Shown piece by piece: positions 54,751 through 64,000 of a stretch of 64,000 nt of DNA. The notes below the pieces were generated by a model, which saw only the letters and a program-made list of their open reading frames with translations, did no database searches and had not been told where the DNA came from. Origin of the DNA: Roseihalotalea indica. GTDB taxonomy: Bacteria; Bacteroidota; Bacteroidia; Cytophagales; Cyclobacteriaceae. The position numbers were made by a program, and so were the translations under genes. Position 1 is the first letter of the stretch. Every line of letters begins with the position of its first letter. The DNA is taken from contig NZ_JAINFL010000006.1 in the NCBI RefSeq assembly GCF_022458895.1, positions 434,001-498,000 of the forward strand. Reading direction: 5' to 3'.

Positions 54751-55329
54751 ATGACGAATTTTATGCTACAGTTTAAAGATATATTCTCAGTTACGCTCAT
54801 TTTATTTTCCGTAATTGATATCTTGGGAAGTATCCCAATCATTATTGATTTAAGAAAAAGATCAGGAACCATTGAATCGGGTAAAGCGACTATGGTTTCC
54901 GGAATGATCATGTTTGGCTTCCTGTTTTTAGGTGACCGTATCCTGGCATTATTTGGGCTGGATGTGGCCTCGTTTGCTTTGGCCGGTGCGGTGGTGATGT
55001 TTTTAATTGGGATGGAGATGATTTTGGGCATCGAGATTTTTAAACCAGACTCGGAAGATAGTACCAGCGCTTCTATTGTACCCCTGGCATTTCCCCTTAT
55101 TGCCGGGGCCGGTACCATGACAACCCTTATTTCCCTGCGTGCTGCCTACAGTTATCCGAATATCCTGGTCGGGATCGTGATTAATCTTTTTTTAGTGTAT
55201 ATTGTGCTAAAATCGTCGGTTTGGCTAGAGAAAAAAATTGGCAAAGCTGGCTTCAATATTCTTCGCAAAGTGTTTGGCATTATTTTGCTGGCGATAGCGA
55301 TTAAGCTATTCAAAAATCAATTTATGTAA
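54751..55329 (+). CDS. MarC-family membrane protein
   Basis: A 192-residue inner-membrane protein with six hydrophobic segments (about 8-28, 45-62, 68-88, 108-128, 138-158 and 170-190), typical of the MarC/NAAT family. It begins MTNFMLQFKDIFSVTLILFSVIDILGS, and AFPLIAGAGTMTTLI is the conserved loop with the GxGT pattern. The function of MarC proteins is uncertain; earlier claims of antibiotic resistance were not confirmed. Follows the class V aminotransferase by 22 bases. Confidence 0.9.
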   Translation: MTNFMLQFKDIFSVTLILFSVIDILGSIPIIIDLRKRSGTIESGKATMVSGMIMFGFLFLGDRILALFGLDVASFALAGAVVMFLIGMEMILGIEIFKPDSEDSTSASIVPLAFPLIAGAGTMTTLISLRAAYSYPNILVGIVINLFLVYIVLKSSVWLEKKIGKAGFNILRKVFGIILLAIAIKLFKNQFM

Positions 55330-55410
55330 TTTGTTTTGGGTGTTTGCCTCATGACAATCGCATTTTTTATCGGTGGTAAAACACCATTAACCTAAATAAT
55401 AAAGTAGTAG

Positions 55411-55893
55411 ATGATAACCATTTACACCGATGGGTCGTCACGGGGAAATCCAGGTAGAGGTGGCTACGGAACCGTTTTATTATACAAAAATCATCGGAAA
55501 GAGCTTTCTGCTGGCTATCGACAAACGACCAACAACCGTATGGAGCTTTTGGCTGTAATTGTTGGATTGGAAGCGTTGAAAAAACCCGGTATGGAAGTCG
55601 TGATTTATTCAGATTCTCAGTATGTTGTAGATGCTGTGAACAAAGGATGGGTCTGGAACTGGCAAAAAAAGGACTTCAAAAACAAGAAAAACCCGGACCT
55701 TTGGAAGCGATTCATTCAAATTTACCGCAAGCATGATGTGGAGCTGCGGTGGATCAAAGGGCACTCCGGTATCCCTGAGAATGAGCGTTGCGATGAACTG
55801 GCTGTGATGCAGGCCGATGGCAATAATCTGCTAATTGATAAGGGATTTGAACAAAGTTTGAAAAAAGACGCGCAAACAACTTCTGGAAAGTAG
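55411..55893 (+). CDS. rnhA: ribonuclease HI
   Basis: A 160-residue enzyme that cuts RNA in RNA-DNA hybrids. All four metal-binding carboxylates are present: D7 in YTDGSS, E45 in NNRMELLAVI, D68 in YSDSQYV and D128 in ERCDEL, with His118 in KGHSG. It clears R-loops and primers in the cytoplasm. Single gene, followed by a HepT-like gene 46 bases later. Confidence 0.96.
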   Translation: MITIYTDGSSRGNPGRGGYGTVLLYKNHRKELSAGYRQTTNNRMELLAVIVGLEALKKPGMEVVIYSDSQYVVDAVNKGWVWNWQKKDFKNKKNPDLWKRFIQIYRKHDVELRWIKGHSGIPENERCDELAVMQADGNNLLIDKGFEQSLKKDAQTTSGK

Positions 55894-55939
55894 TGTTTTA
55901 CTGATTGAAACAAGTTTATTTTTTTAATATCAATCAGCT

Positions 55940-56311
55940 ATGAAAGAAGAAGATCAATACCATCTAAATAACATCGCCAATTACATCAGCGAAATTGAAA
56001 GTTACGTGCAAGGTATGGAATACCAGGACTTTCAGGGTGAAGAAGAGGTGCGAATGACAGTCGTTGAAAACTTACAACACATTGGCCAGGCCGCTTCTTT
56101 ACTGTCAGAAGATTTTACGAGCCAGTTTACCGATGTAGATTATCACGTACTGGATACCTTTAAAGCTGTAAAGTTTGATAATGCCTGGGAACATGGCCAT
56201 GAGCAAATTTGGAGTGTTATTACCAATGATCTGCCTCAGTTTCGGGATTTGATTATGACTGAAACCGAACGGGCAGACATCCCCGAGGATGATGATTTGA
56301 TGGAACAATAA
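55940..56311 (+). CDS. HepT-like protein with altered catalytic motif
   Basis: A 123-residue all-helical protein resembling the HepT/DUF86 toxin family: it has the VVENLQHIGQAA helix (about 41-52) and a C-terminal IWSVITNDLPQFRDL helix. The active HepT motif RNxxxHxY appears here as D80-N81-xxx-H85-x-H87, so the Arg and the Tyr needed for RNase activity in active HepT are missing. No MNT nucleotidyltransferase antitoxin is next to it. It may have a structural or regulatory role. A bidirectional terminator follows. Confidence 0.65.
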   Translation: MKEEDQYHLNNIANYISEIESYVQGMEYQDFQGEEEVRMTVVENLQHIGQAASLLSEDFTSQFTDVDYHVLDTFKAVKFDNAWEHGHEQIWSVITNDLPQFRDLIMTETERADIPEDDDLMEQ

Positions 56312-56330
56312 TTTATGGTAAGCATATCAT

Positions 56331-56360
56331 AAAAAAAGCCTCCCTAGGGAGGCTTTTTTT
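56331..56360. terminator. bidirectional terminator between HepT-like and Deg protease genes
   Basis: A perfect palindrome GCCTCCCTAGGGAGGC (56338-56353) has seven A on its left (56331-56337) and seven T on its right (56354-56360), so it can stop transcription from both convergent genes. Confidence 0.95.
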
Positions 56361-56377
56361 ATAGGTTATAGTGTGCA

Positions 56378-57847
56378 TTATCTGAGGCCAATACCATAGA
56401 ATAGCGTTTCAGAAGGGTTGTCAGGATAGATACCTTCAAGCAGTATTCCATTGCTGGCTTCGTCTAGCATCTCATTCAAATCATCTAGTGAGCGAACAGG
56501 CTGTTTATCAACTCGAGTAATAATAAATCCGGGTTGGATGTCCGCCTGACGTAATCGGCCAGGGTACACTCGGTTTACCTGAACACCACCGGAGATATCC
56601 AACTCATCCAACTGGTCTTTGGAAAGTTCGCTGAATTCAGCACCTAACTCTTCAAACATCTGGCCTCGTTCGGCTTTAGCCAGTTTCAGATCTCCATCGC
56701 GAGTTTTTAGTACCATTTCAAAGGTTTTTTCATCACCACCACGATCAATGGTCACCGTTACACTGTCACCGGGACGTTTGCGTCCGATGTAGGATAAGAG
56801 ATCAGAGTTTTGCAGAATCTTGCGTTCATCCACTTGTACAATAATGTCACCTTCCTGGATACCAGCTTCTTCCGCTGAGCCATTTTCTACAACACTTTGT
56901 ACCAGCACTCCCTGGTTTCTATCAAGGTCAAATTCTTTGGCCACGGCGGAGTTAATCCCTACAATCTGTACTCCTAAGAAACCGCGCTGAACAGTACCGT
57001 ATTCACGAAGGTCATCAACTACTTTTTTGGCGATATTAGCCGGTACAGCAAATGAGTATCCAACGTAGCTACCAGTCTGGCTGGCAATAGCGGTATTGAT
57101 ACCAATCAGGTTACCATCCACATCAACTAAGGCACCACCACTGTTACCAGGGTTTACGGCAGCGTCTGTCTGAATAAATGACTCAATAGCATACTGGTCT
57201 TGCAAAATATTGATGCTTCTACCCGTGGCACTAACAATACCCGCAGTTACGGTAGAATTTAATCGGAAAGGATTACCCGCGGCTAACACCCACTCGCCAA
57301 TGCGAACCTGGTCAGAGTTAGCAAAAGTTAAAGAAGGCAATCGCTCTTCATCAATTTTGATAAGGGCCAGGTCAGTAGTGGGGTCAGTACCAATTACCTG
57401 GGCAGTATAGCTTCGGTTATCAACTAATACCACGGTCAGTTCGTCGGCATCAGCTACTACGTGGTTATTGGTTACAATATACCCATCAGAGCTGATGATA
57501 ACGCCCGATCCTGATCCCATTCTTGGGCCCTGGGGAGCCTGCTGAAAGCGATCACCGAAGAAATCCCGGAAAAACTCAGGAATCTGTTGCTGCTGCCCAT
57601 TGGAGGCGGAAGCGGATTGTTGTACCGAGGTAATATGAACCACTGCGGGAGTAACTTTCTCAGCAGCAACCGTGAAATCGAAGGGTGCGGCAGTTGTAGA
57701 GCGGTCGGCAATATAGCTGGCAAAGGCTGGTTTGGTCGACTCATCTACCTGAATAATCTGAGTATCATCTACAAAGTAGATATACGCAGTCAATGTAATG
57801 ATACTAGCAAAAACCGCAGCAAGTACGGTTGTTAACATGTTCTTCAT
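56378..57847 (-). CDS. Do/DegP-like periplasmic serine protease
   Basis: A 489-residue HtrA-family protease with an N-terminal membrane or signal segment (about 5-26), a trypsin-like domain with the triad H129, D159 and S236 (in PGNSGGALV), and two C-terminal PDZ domains (about 275-380 and 395-489). It degrades or refolds damaged envelope proteins and is usually stress-induced. Converges on the HepT-like gene across a bidirectional terminator. Confidence 0.95.
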   Translation of the reverse strand: MKNMLTTVLAAVFASIITLTAYIYFVDDTQIIQVDESTKPAFASYIADRSTTAAPFDFTVAAEKVTPAVVHITSVQQSASASNGQQQQIPEFFRDFFGDRFQQAPQGPRMGSGSGVIISSDGYIVTNNHVVADADELTVVLVDNRSYTAQVIGTDPTTDLALIKIDEERLPSLTFANSDQVRIGEWVLAAGNPFRLNSTVTAGIVSATGRSINILQDQYAIESFIQTDAAVNPGNSGGALVDVDGNLIGINTAIASQTGSYVGYSFAVPANIAKKVVDDLREYGTVQRGFLGVQIVGINSAVAKEFDLDRNQGVLVQSVVENGSAEEAGIQEGDIIVQVDERKILQNSDLLSYIGRKRPGDSVTVTIDRGGDEKTFEMVLKTRDGDLKLAKAERGQMFEELGAEFSELSKDQLDELDISGGVQVNRVYPGRLRQADIQPGFIITRVDKQPVRSLDDLNEMLDEASNGILLEGIYPDNPSETLFYGIGLR

Positions 57848-58262
57848 GGGTCGTCTATTTTTATGTTATCGTAATTTTAGTAATACTTTCGGTTCTATCT
57901 TTTCAACTGAAAAAACCTTGGCTGGTTAATGAAAATCCTTTTTTTCAAGTAAAGTCCGGTTCAGAACTTTATCATTCCAATGCTTCGGTTTATTCAATCT
58001 TACGTACAGCTAACATCTTCGTTGAGGGATAAATTACTCTGATGCTGTTAAAAAATGTTAAACCATGCGGGTATAAGCGATATTTTATGAGCCAGGGCCA
58101 TTGAAAAGAATCATAAGTAGCGACTATCTCCTCTAAGGATGGATCTTAAAAAGCAAAAGGAATCATCTGTTAATCACTGGGGTTCCATATTAGAATATGC
58201 CTAGTGAGCGATTTTTTTAGCGAAAGCGTTAGAAACTAGGCAATTGCTGTTAATTTTGCGGC
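57848..58262. other. 415-base intergenic region upstream of guaA
   Basis: Lies between the divergently transcribed protease gene and guaA. No coding frame or structured repeat was recognised. It carries the guaA promoter near 58229-58258; no riboswitch-like aptamer could be identified by eye. Confidence 0.5.
58229..58258 (+). promoter_or_regulatory. guaA promoter, probably leaderless
   Basis: TTAG (58229-58232) and TAATTTTG (58251-58258, exact TAnnTTTG) are 18 bases apart, and the ATG follows the -7 element by only 4 bases, the same spacing as in the dacB-like gene. Confidence 0.55.
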
Positions 58263-59798
58263 ATGCCTGAAACAATCCTAATAATTGACTTTGGTTCCCA
58301 GTATACCCAACTGATTGCTCGAAGAGTTCGGGAATTAGATGTGTACTGCGAAATTCATCCGTATAACCACCTGCCGGAGCTGGCCGCTTTGCCCAATCTT
58401 AAAGGAGTAATCCTGTCGGGAAGTCCCTGTTCGGTGAAGGATGAAGATTCGCCCCGAATTGAACTTTCCGATCTGCTAGGGAAATACCCGGTGCTGGGGG
58501 TTTGCTACGGGGCTCAGTTAATTGCTCAGCTGCGTGGGGGAGAGGTGCTTCCATCCCGCATCCGCGAGTACGGCCGGGCACGCCTGCACAAGCTAGACAT
58601 GCATGCGCGCCTGTTCAAGGAAATGACTCCTGAGTCGCAGGTCTGGATGTCGCATGGAGATACCATTGCTGAGGTTCCTACCGAGTTTGATGTTATTGCC
58701 AGTACGGCTACTGTAAATGTAGCAGCGTTTAAGATCAAAGATCAGGAAACGTACGGTATTCAGTTTCACCCAGAAGTAACTCATTCTACCGAAGGAAAAA
58801 CCATTCTGCGAAACTTCGTTGTCCACATCTGCGGTTGCGCTCAGGACTGGACCTCTGATCAGTTTGTAGAAGCCACTGTAGCTGCGCTTAAAGAACAGCT
58901 TCAGGACGATAAGGTAGTTTTGGGGTTATCCGGTGGGGTAGATTCTTCGGTGGCAGCCATGCTTATTCATCAGGCAATTGGTAAAAACCTGCATTGCATC
59001 TTTGTGGATAATGGCTTGTTGCGGAAGAATGAGTTTGAAGATGTTCTGCACTCCTATAAAGATATGGGGCTGAATGTGAAGGGGGTAGATGCCCGACAGG
59101 ATTTCTACCAGGCGCTCGCTGGTATTAGCGATCCGGAAGGAAAACGGAAAGCCATTGGTAAAACGTTTATCGATATTTTTGACCGCGAAGCACATCGTAT
59201 TCAGGATGTTAAGTGGTTAGGGCAAGGAACGATCTATCCTGACGTTATAGAATCAGTTTCGGTAAAAGGGCCGTCGGTTACCATCAAGTCGCACCACAAT
59301 GTGGGGGGGCTGCCGGAGAAAATGCATATGAAAGTGGTAGAGCCACTTCGCATGCTATTTAAAGATGAAGTACGGCTGGTTGGCAAAACGCTGGAAATAG
59401 ACGATGCCATCCTCGGCCGGCATCCATTCCCCGGGCCCGGACTGGCTATCAGAATTTTAGGTGATGTTACCGAAGACAAAGTGCATATTTTGCAAGAGGT
59501 AGATCATATTTTCATTTCGCAACTGAAGGATCATAACCTTTATAAAGATGTGTGGCAGGCAGCCGCTATTCTGCTTCCCATTCAGGCAGTAGGCGTGATG
59601 GGCGACGAACGAACATATGAGCGAGTCGTGTGCCTTCGGGCCGTAACCAGTGTGGATGGTATGACTGCCGATTTTTGCCATCTCCCGTATGAGTTTCTGG
59701 GTGAAGTTTCCAGCCAGATCATCAATCAGGTAAAGGGAGTAAACCGCGTTGTATACGATATCAGTTCAAAACCACCGGCTACTATTGAGTGGGAATAA
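58263..59798 (+). CDS. guaA: GMP synthase (glutamine-hydrolysing)
   Basis: A 511-residue enzyme that converts XMP to GMP. The N-terminal glutaminase has the nucleophile Cys81 in GVCYGAQLI and H169/E171 in QFHPEV. The synthase part has the PP-loop SGGVDSSV (223-230), followed by the C-terminal dimerisation domain ending in KPPATIEWE. Length is normal. It is preceded by its own promoter and followed after 40 bases by the TPR/periplasmic-binding gene. Confidence 0.98.
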   Translation: MPETILIIDFGSQYTQLIARRVRELDVYCEIHPYNHLPELAALPNLKGVILSGSPCSVKDEDSPRIELSDLLGKYPVLGVCYGAQLIAQLRGGEVLPSRIREYGRARLHKLDMHARLFKEMTPESQVWMSHGDTIAEVPTEFDVIASTATVNVAAFKIKDQETYGIQFHPEVTHSTEGKTILRNFVVHICGCAQDWTSDQFVEATVAALKEQLQDDKVVLGLSGGVDSSVAAMLIHQAIGKNLHCIFVDNGLLRKNEFEDVLHSYKDMGLNVKGVDARQDFYQALAGISDPEGKRKAIGKTFIDIFDREAHRIQDVKWLGQGTIYPDVIESVSVKGPSVTIKSHHNVGGLPEKMHMKVVEPLRMLFKDEVRLVGKTLEIDDAILGRHPFPGPGLAIRILGDVTEDKVHILQEVDHIFISQLKDHNLYKDVWQAAAILLPIQAVGVMGDERTYERVVCLRAVTSVDGMTADFCHLPYEFLGEVSSQIINQVKGVNRVVYDISSKPPATIEWE

Positions 59799-59838
59799 CT
59801 ATTGTTCGTAAAATCAGTTTGTTAGAAAAAAATTGACA

Positions 59839-61575
59839 ATGACAGTACGCTATTTTTTGTACGCTTTTTTTATCATCATTAGCGCCTACCTTACTCAGAT
59901 ACCAGCCAATGCGCAGGATGCCGGTGCCGAATCATACCAGCAACGGTACGTTCGGGCCAAAGCGTTGTATGAGCAGGGTAAATACGATCTGGCTATTGAT
60001 ATCCTTCGTCCGCTAAGCCGGGAAGAAAAGGGAAATCCTTATGTGCGATATGCCTCCTTCTTTTACGCAATGGCCGCTTTCCAGACTGAAGATTATAATC
60101 TGGCTAAAAATATGTTTTTGCAGATCAAAGATAAATATCCACGGTGGAAGCGTATGCCAGAGGTAAATTACGGACTAGCTAACACTTATTACGAGTTAGA
60201 AAGTTACGATCAGGCCTTTGCAATGACTGCTGAGCTAACCACCGGAAGCCAACCGGATGATCAGCTACGGGAAGACGCCAGCGATATGAAGCAATACTAT
60301 ATTGCCCAAACCCCTGATTCTATACTTCGTACTTTGTTGGTGAAATTTCCGGATGAGAAAGCCATTGCCGAGCAACTGGTTACCAACCTCACGTATAGCG
60401 TATACAGCGAAGAAAATATTCGCTACAAAGATTCTTTGGTGCAAGCCTATTCAATAGATCTGTCAGAGTTGGGCATTGCCAGCCAGGCAGCTTCAGTACG
60501 GAAGGAAGTGTATCACGTGGCGGCCTTTTTACCTTTCTTTCAAAATAAGCTTACCACTTCTTCGCTCACTGATAACCGAGTAGGTAACCAGTTTATTCTT
60601 GAGCTTTACCGTGGTATGGAACTCGCGAGCAAAGATCTTCAGAAAGAAGGAATCAATGTGCAGTTGCACGCTTATGATACCGAGCGGGAGTATGATGTTA
60701 CCAAACGACTGTTATCGGAAGAGGAAATTGAGTATATGGATGCGTTCATTGGCCCATTATACCAGGGACCCGTGAAAGCTGTATCAGAGTATGCACTGAA
60801 AAATCAGGTGTATATGTTTAATCCTCTGTCAGCTAATCCGCAAATCATTGGTGATAACCCTTTTTCGTATCTGTTGCGCCCCAGTTCAGCCACCGAGGCT
60901 AAAATGGCGGCACGGTACGCGCTAGATTCGCTACAGGCCACACGGGCAGTGGTAGTAACTGGCCCAACCAAGAGAGACTCCGCCAGGGTTTTTACTTTCA
61001 TTGAGAACTTTCAGGCTGATTCAGACCGACCGGTATATATGGAGGTGATTGAGGATTACAATGAAGAAACGATGGATACTTTTGTGGAGAAATTAGTTGA
61101 GATGAGTGAAGAAGGCGAAACAGTCGTTTATGTAGCTTCCGATCAGGAGCTAGTCATTACTAACACAATTAGTGCCTTAGTAATGTCAGCAGCGCCGCTA
61201 AAAGTGATTGGCAGCGAGTCTTGGTTTGATTTTACCACGATCTCCTACGAACAGCTCGAAGATTTAGGTACTTACTTGTTGAGTCCGGTTTTCCTTGATT
61301 ACAGTAATCCAAAGATCAGAGAATTTAAACAACGCTACCGGGATGAATACTATACTCTGCCCAGCAAGAACGTGTTCATTGGTTACGATACCATGTATTT
61401 TCTGGGGCAGATGCTGAATGAGTACGGAATTTATTTTCAGGAATTTTTCACGGATAGTGAGCCGGTGCCCAGCGTATTTTTTAAAGGATACAACTATTTC
61501 CAAGCAAACGACAATCAGGTGGTTCCTGTTCTGCACTTTGAGAATGGTTCGCTCATCCTTTCTTCTTCAAATTAA
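59839..61575 (+). CDS. exported TPR plus periplasmic-binding-fold protein
   Basis: A 578-residue exported protein with a signal peptide (about 1-26, ending ANAQ). The first part (about 30-190) has TPR-like repeats (YVRAKALYEQGKYDLAIDIL). The rest (about 220-560) resembles a type 1 periplasmic-binding fold like that of branched-chain amino-acid receptors (GRGMELA-type opening, DAFIGPLYQGPVKAVS, YVASDQELVI). A similar pairing is seen in LpoA/LppC-type proteins, but a direct match is not clear. A TTG at 59833 is an alternative start. Lies 40 bases after guaA and 7 bases before hemL. Confidence 0.75.
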   Translation: MTVRYFLYAFFIIISAYLTQIPANAQDAGAESYQQRYVRAKALYEQGKYDLAIDILRPLSREEKGNPYVRYASFFYAMAAFQTEDYNLAKNMFLQIKDKYPRWKRMPEVNYGLANTYYELESYDQAFAMTAELTTGSQPDDQLREDASDMKQYYIAQTPDSILRTLLVKFPDEKAIAEQLVTNLTYSVYSEENIRYKDSLVQAYSIDLSELGIASQAASVRKEVYHVAAFLPFFQNKLTTSSLTDNRVGNQFILELYRGMELASKDLQKEGINVQLHAYDTEREYDVTKRLLSEEEIEYMDAFIGPLYQGPVKAVSEYALKNQVYMFNPLSANPQIIGDNPFSYLLRPSSATEAKMAARYALDSLQATRAVVVTGPTKRDSARVFTFIENFQADSDRPVYMEVIEDYNEETMDTFVEKLVEMSEEGETVVYVASDQELVITNTISALVMSAAPLKVIGSESWFDFTTISYEQLEDLGTYLLSPVFLDYSNPKIREFKQRYRDEYYTLPSKNVFIGYDTMYFLGQMLNEYGIYFQEFFTDSEPVPSVFFKGYNYFQANDNQVVPVLHFENGSLILSSSN

Positions 61576-61581
61576 AATTTC

Positions 61582-62874
61582 ATGTTAACGACAAAACACA
61601 GCCAGTCACTGTTTGACGAGGCTCAACACTATATTCCCGGAGGTGTAAACTCGCCCGTACGAGCATTCAAGGCTGTAGGCGGTAATCCTCTTTTCATTAA
61701 ATCAGCTAAAGGTGCGTACGTCTACGACGAGGACGATAATCAGTATATTGAACTGATCAATTCCTGGGGTCCCATGATTTTAGGGCATGCGAATCCGGAA
61801 GTAGAAGCCGCGTTGCGAGAAGCTATTCCCCAGTCTGTCTCATATGGTGCGCCAACTGCTCGAGAGGTAGAGATTGCCAAACTTATCATTGAGATGGTGC
61901 CCTCTATTGAGAAAGTACGGATGGTTAATTCCGGCACTGAAGCCACAATGTCGGCCGCCCGCTTGGCTAGGGGGTATACCGGGCGCGATAAAATCGTGAA
62001 GTTTGAAGGCTGCTACCACGGTCATGGTGATTCTTTCCTGATTGCAGCAGGTAGCGGGGCTATGACTATGGGAGAACCTAACAGCCCCGGGGTTACCAAA
62101 GGAACTGCCCAGGATACGCTTCTGGCTGTATTTAATGATCTAGATAGCGTTGACCGCCTAATTCAGAGCAATCCTGATAATATTGCCGCCATTATTGTTG
62201 AACCGGTAGCGGGTAATATGGGGTGTGTAGAACCTAAAGAAGGTTTTCTGGAAGGATTGCGCGAGCGGTGTGATCAACATGGAATTGTACTGATATTTGA
62301 TGAAGTGATGACCGGTTTTCGCCTGTCACCGGGCGGAGCCCAGGAATTGTACGGAGTGACTCCGGATATGACAGCGCTGGGCAAAATTATTGGAGGTGGA
62401 CTTCCGGTAGGGGCGTACGGTGGCAAGAAGGAGATCATGGATTTTGTCTCTCCGTCTGGGCCAGTATATCAGGCAGGCACACTGTCGGGAAACCCTATTG
62501 CCATGGCCGCTGGTTTTGCCATGTTAAAGCAGCTTCACAAAAAGCAGCAAGTATATGATCAACTAACTAAAACTACTTCTGCCATCGTTGAGGGTATCCG
62601 CGAAAACATGAAGAAACTAAATGTTTCGTATACCATCAACCATGTAGGCTCCATGTTTAGCCTGTTCTTTACCGAACATGCAGTGTATGACTTTCAGTCA
62701 GCCAGCGCATCCGACACCAAACGCTTTGGAGCTTATTTTCAGCAAATGTTGCAACGAGGTATTTATCTGGCACCCTCTCAGTTTGAGGCATTATTTATCT
62801 CTACGGCCATTACTGATCAGCTGGTAGATAGCATTGTAGAGGCAAACTACGAGTCTCTAAAGGCTATTCATTAA
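61582..62874 (+). CDS. hemL: glutamate-1-semialdehyde 2,1-aminomutase
   Basis: A 430-residue PLP enzyme making 5-aminolevulinate for heme. It begins ...[14 protein letters not shown], with the catalytic lysine Lys268 in [14 protein letters not shown] and the conserved [11 protein letters not shown] and FDEVMTGFR motifs. Cytoplasmic dimer. Starts 7 bases after the TPR/periplasmic-binding gene, so the two may share a transcript. The supply of heme fits the several heme proteins in the window. Confidence 0.97.
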   Translation: MLTTKHSQSLFDEAQHYIPGGVNSPVRAFKAVGGNPLFIKSAKGAYVYDEDDNQYIELINSWGPMILGHANPEVEAALREAIPQSVSYGAPTAREVEIAKLIIEMVPSIEKVRMVNSGTEATMSAARLARGYTGRDKIVKFEGCYHGHGDSFLIAAGSGAMTMGEPNSPGVTKGTAQDTLLAVFNDLDSVDRLIQSNPDNIAAIIVEPVAGNMGCVEPKEGFLEGLRERCDQHGIVLIFDEVMTGFRLSPGGAQELYGVTPDMTALGKIIGGGLPVGAYGGKKEIMDFVSPSGPVYQAGTLSGNPIAMAAGFAMLKQLHKKQQVYDQLTKTTSAIVEGIRENMKKLNVSYTINHVGSMFSLFFTEHAVYDFQSASASDTKRFGAYFQQMLQRGIYLAPSQFEALFISTAITDQLVDSIVEANYESLKAIH

Positions 62875-62999
62875 GTCCGGTTCTCACTGAAATTCAAGCG
62901 TTTATTACGTATGCAATGTATGAGGATGATTGCATGAGTTTTTTTTCAGATTGTATCTAGTTTAGCGATCAAGAATAAACCGTCTAAACCAAGGTACTC

Positions 63000-64000
63000 T
63001 TGAAACGAATTATCTTATTGCTTCTGATCCTCATTACCACAAAGTTTGCAGAAGCACAGAATTTTGGGAATCAGGCTATCACTTACGAAGAATTGTACGA
63101 TGATCCATATGCGATCAATAAGTTCTTTCTTCACCTTCAGCCGTTGTATGCCGATGTTTTTGCTACAAATGTAAATGCCGGTTTCGGGATTGCTGCCAAT
63201 TATTACATGAAAGACAAAGCGGATTTTCATGCTAACTTTCGGCAGGCCTATACCCGCTCGTTCGATCTGGCCCGCGATGCAGCGATTAAAAATAAGGAGA
63301 TCATGAATACTCCCAATAACTTCACATATTTTGAGTTGGGAGGAACCTATCATATCAAAGACGAAGAGAGCGATACCGAAACCAAGTTGATCTTATATTC
63401 CAGAAAATATGCCAAGGGAAATCGCTGGGCATCACATGTGCCTGAGCATACCGTAGTTCCTTCAAAAGTGCGGAAAGTTATCGGAGTTCGAGCTGGTGGG
63501 TTTGCCTACGATACATCCATTGATCTAAAACGCATCACTCAGGACCAAAACGTGAGCCTGGTTGATGAAGCCGGTGAGGCATTTCCTTCAAACAGATACG
63601 TTTTTACAAACGAAGTAGTGACGGGCGGTTACATTGGTGGTTCAATGAGCTGGATTAAGAACATGGCAATCAAGCCTGATAAAGGGTACGGTGTGCTGGT
63701 AGATGACTTGATTTTAACAACCTATCTGGATATTATGATTGCCCCCAGCATTGCCCTGGATACCGTTCAGTACCGTGACCCTAATCTGAACAATAGCATC
63801 CGAAAATTTTCTTCCGATGTGGTAGAGACCAAATTCTGGGGCTTTCGGTTGGGATTAGACGGGAAGTATAATCGGGAATTAGGCTGGGCCTACGGAGCTG
63901 AGCTTGGTGCTCGTCCGGGAATTAAAGGTCGCGGATTTTATGCGATGCTGAAAATCAGTATTCCGGTCTTCAGCACCAACATGGACCATAGCCGCGAAGC
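63000..64000 (+). CDS. outer-membrane-type protein, 3' end beyond window
   Basis: An open frame from TTG at 63000 reaches the window end without a stop (333 codons seen). The start gives a signal peptide (about 1-19, KRIILLLLILITTKFAEAQ). The mature part has alternating beta strands with aromatic residues (NVNAGFGIAANYYM, FTYFELGGTYHI, AYGAELGARPGIKG), as in outer-membrane barrels. No named family was recognised. No ATG in frame precedes it, so TTG is the most likely start. It follows hemL by 125 bases. Confidence 0.7.
   Translation, partial: MKRIILLLLILITTKFAEAQNFGNQAITYEELYDDPYAINKFFLHLQPLYADVFATNVNAGFGIAANYYMKDKADFHANFRQAYTRSFDLARDAAIKNKEIMNTPNNFTYFELGGTYHIKDEESDTETKLILYSRKYAKGNRWASHVPEHTVVPSKVRKVIGVRAGGFAYDTSIDLKRITQDQNVSLVDEAGEAFPSNRYVFTNEVVTGGYIGGSMSWIKNMAIKPDKGYGVLVDDLILTTYLDIMIAPSIALDTVQYRDPNLNNSIRKFSSDVVETKFWGFRLGLDGKYNRELGWAYGAELGARPGIKGRGFYAMLKISIPVFSTNMDHSRE

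Overview
The window looks like a chromosomal segment of a Bacteroidota bacterium, most likely a marine or surface-living member of the Cytophagales. The reasons are a PorP/SprF protein next to a gliding-type C-terminal sorting domain, TonB-type outer-membrane proteins with a carboxypeptidase-like N-terminal domain, many signal peptides ending in AQ, LytTR two-component pairs, an almost complete lack of Shine-Dalgarno sequences, and promoter elements of the TTTG / TAnnTTTG kind. No phage, insertion sequence, CRISPR array or rRNA operon was seen. Species-level assignment is not possible from the sequence alone. Layout, left to right: (1) 1-4442: start of a divergent gene, a D-threonine-aldolase-like PLP enzyme and a large outer-membrane barrel protein. 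(2) 4613-7949: a three-gene DyP peroxidase cassette whose first gene is an internally duplicated membrane protein of unknown function. (3) 7997-9328: a lipoprotein D-Ala-D-Ala carboxypeptidase with a very clear, probably leaderless promoter. (4) 9509-18630: LytS/LytR two-component pair, TolC-like protein, multi-pass membrane protein, Wzi/RemB-like barrel, glycosyltransferase, LegC-type aminotransferase and NeuD/PglD-type acetyltransferase. This looks like a surface-polysaccharide locus. (5) 18638-26050: serine hydrolase, CxxC protein, DHA2 exporter, tandem sugar-binding-module protein, small retropepsin-like protein and an OmpR-type two-component pair. (6) 26103-30936: a tightly coupled operon of planctomycete-style genes (DUF1592 cytochrome protein, DUF1552 protein, cytochrome-plus-leucine-rich-repeat membrane protein), divergent from a heparinase II/III-like lyase. 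(7) 33226-35758: feoA-feoB-small Cys protein under a promoter containing a perfect inverted repeat, closed by a strong terminator. (8) 35939-36040: a candidate small structured RNA, possibly the SRP RNA. (9) 36190-42779: a type IX secretion-linked operon (sorting-domain protein, PorP/SprF, TPR-OmpA protein, S74 tail-fibre-like protein). (10) 42726-64000: mostly housekeeping and stand-alone genes: dipeptidase, gamma-carbonic anhydrase, LVIVD lipoprotein, SMP-30 protein, tRNA-Leu, enoyl-CoA hydratase, xerD-pyrD-rsmE, aroQ, class V aminotransferase, MarC, RNase HI, a HepT-like protein, a Deg protease, guaA, a TPR/periplasmic-binding protein, hemL and a gene cut by the window end. The most unusual parts are the DyP cassette, the planctomycete-style cytochrome operon, the feo operator, the candidate small RNA, the T9SS/S74 operon and the orphan HepT-like protein. 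All family names come from recognising motifs by eye; no database search was run.
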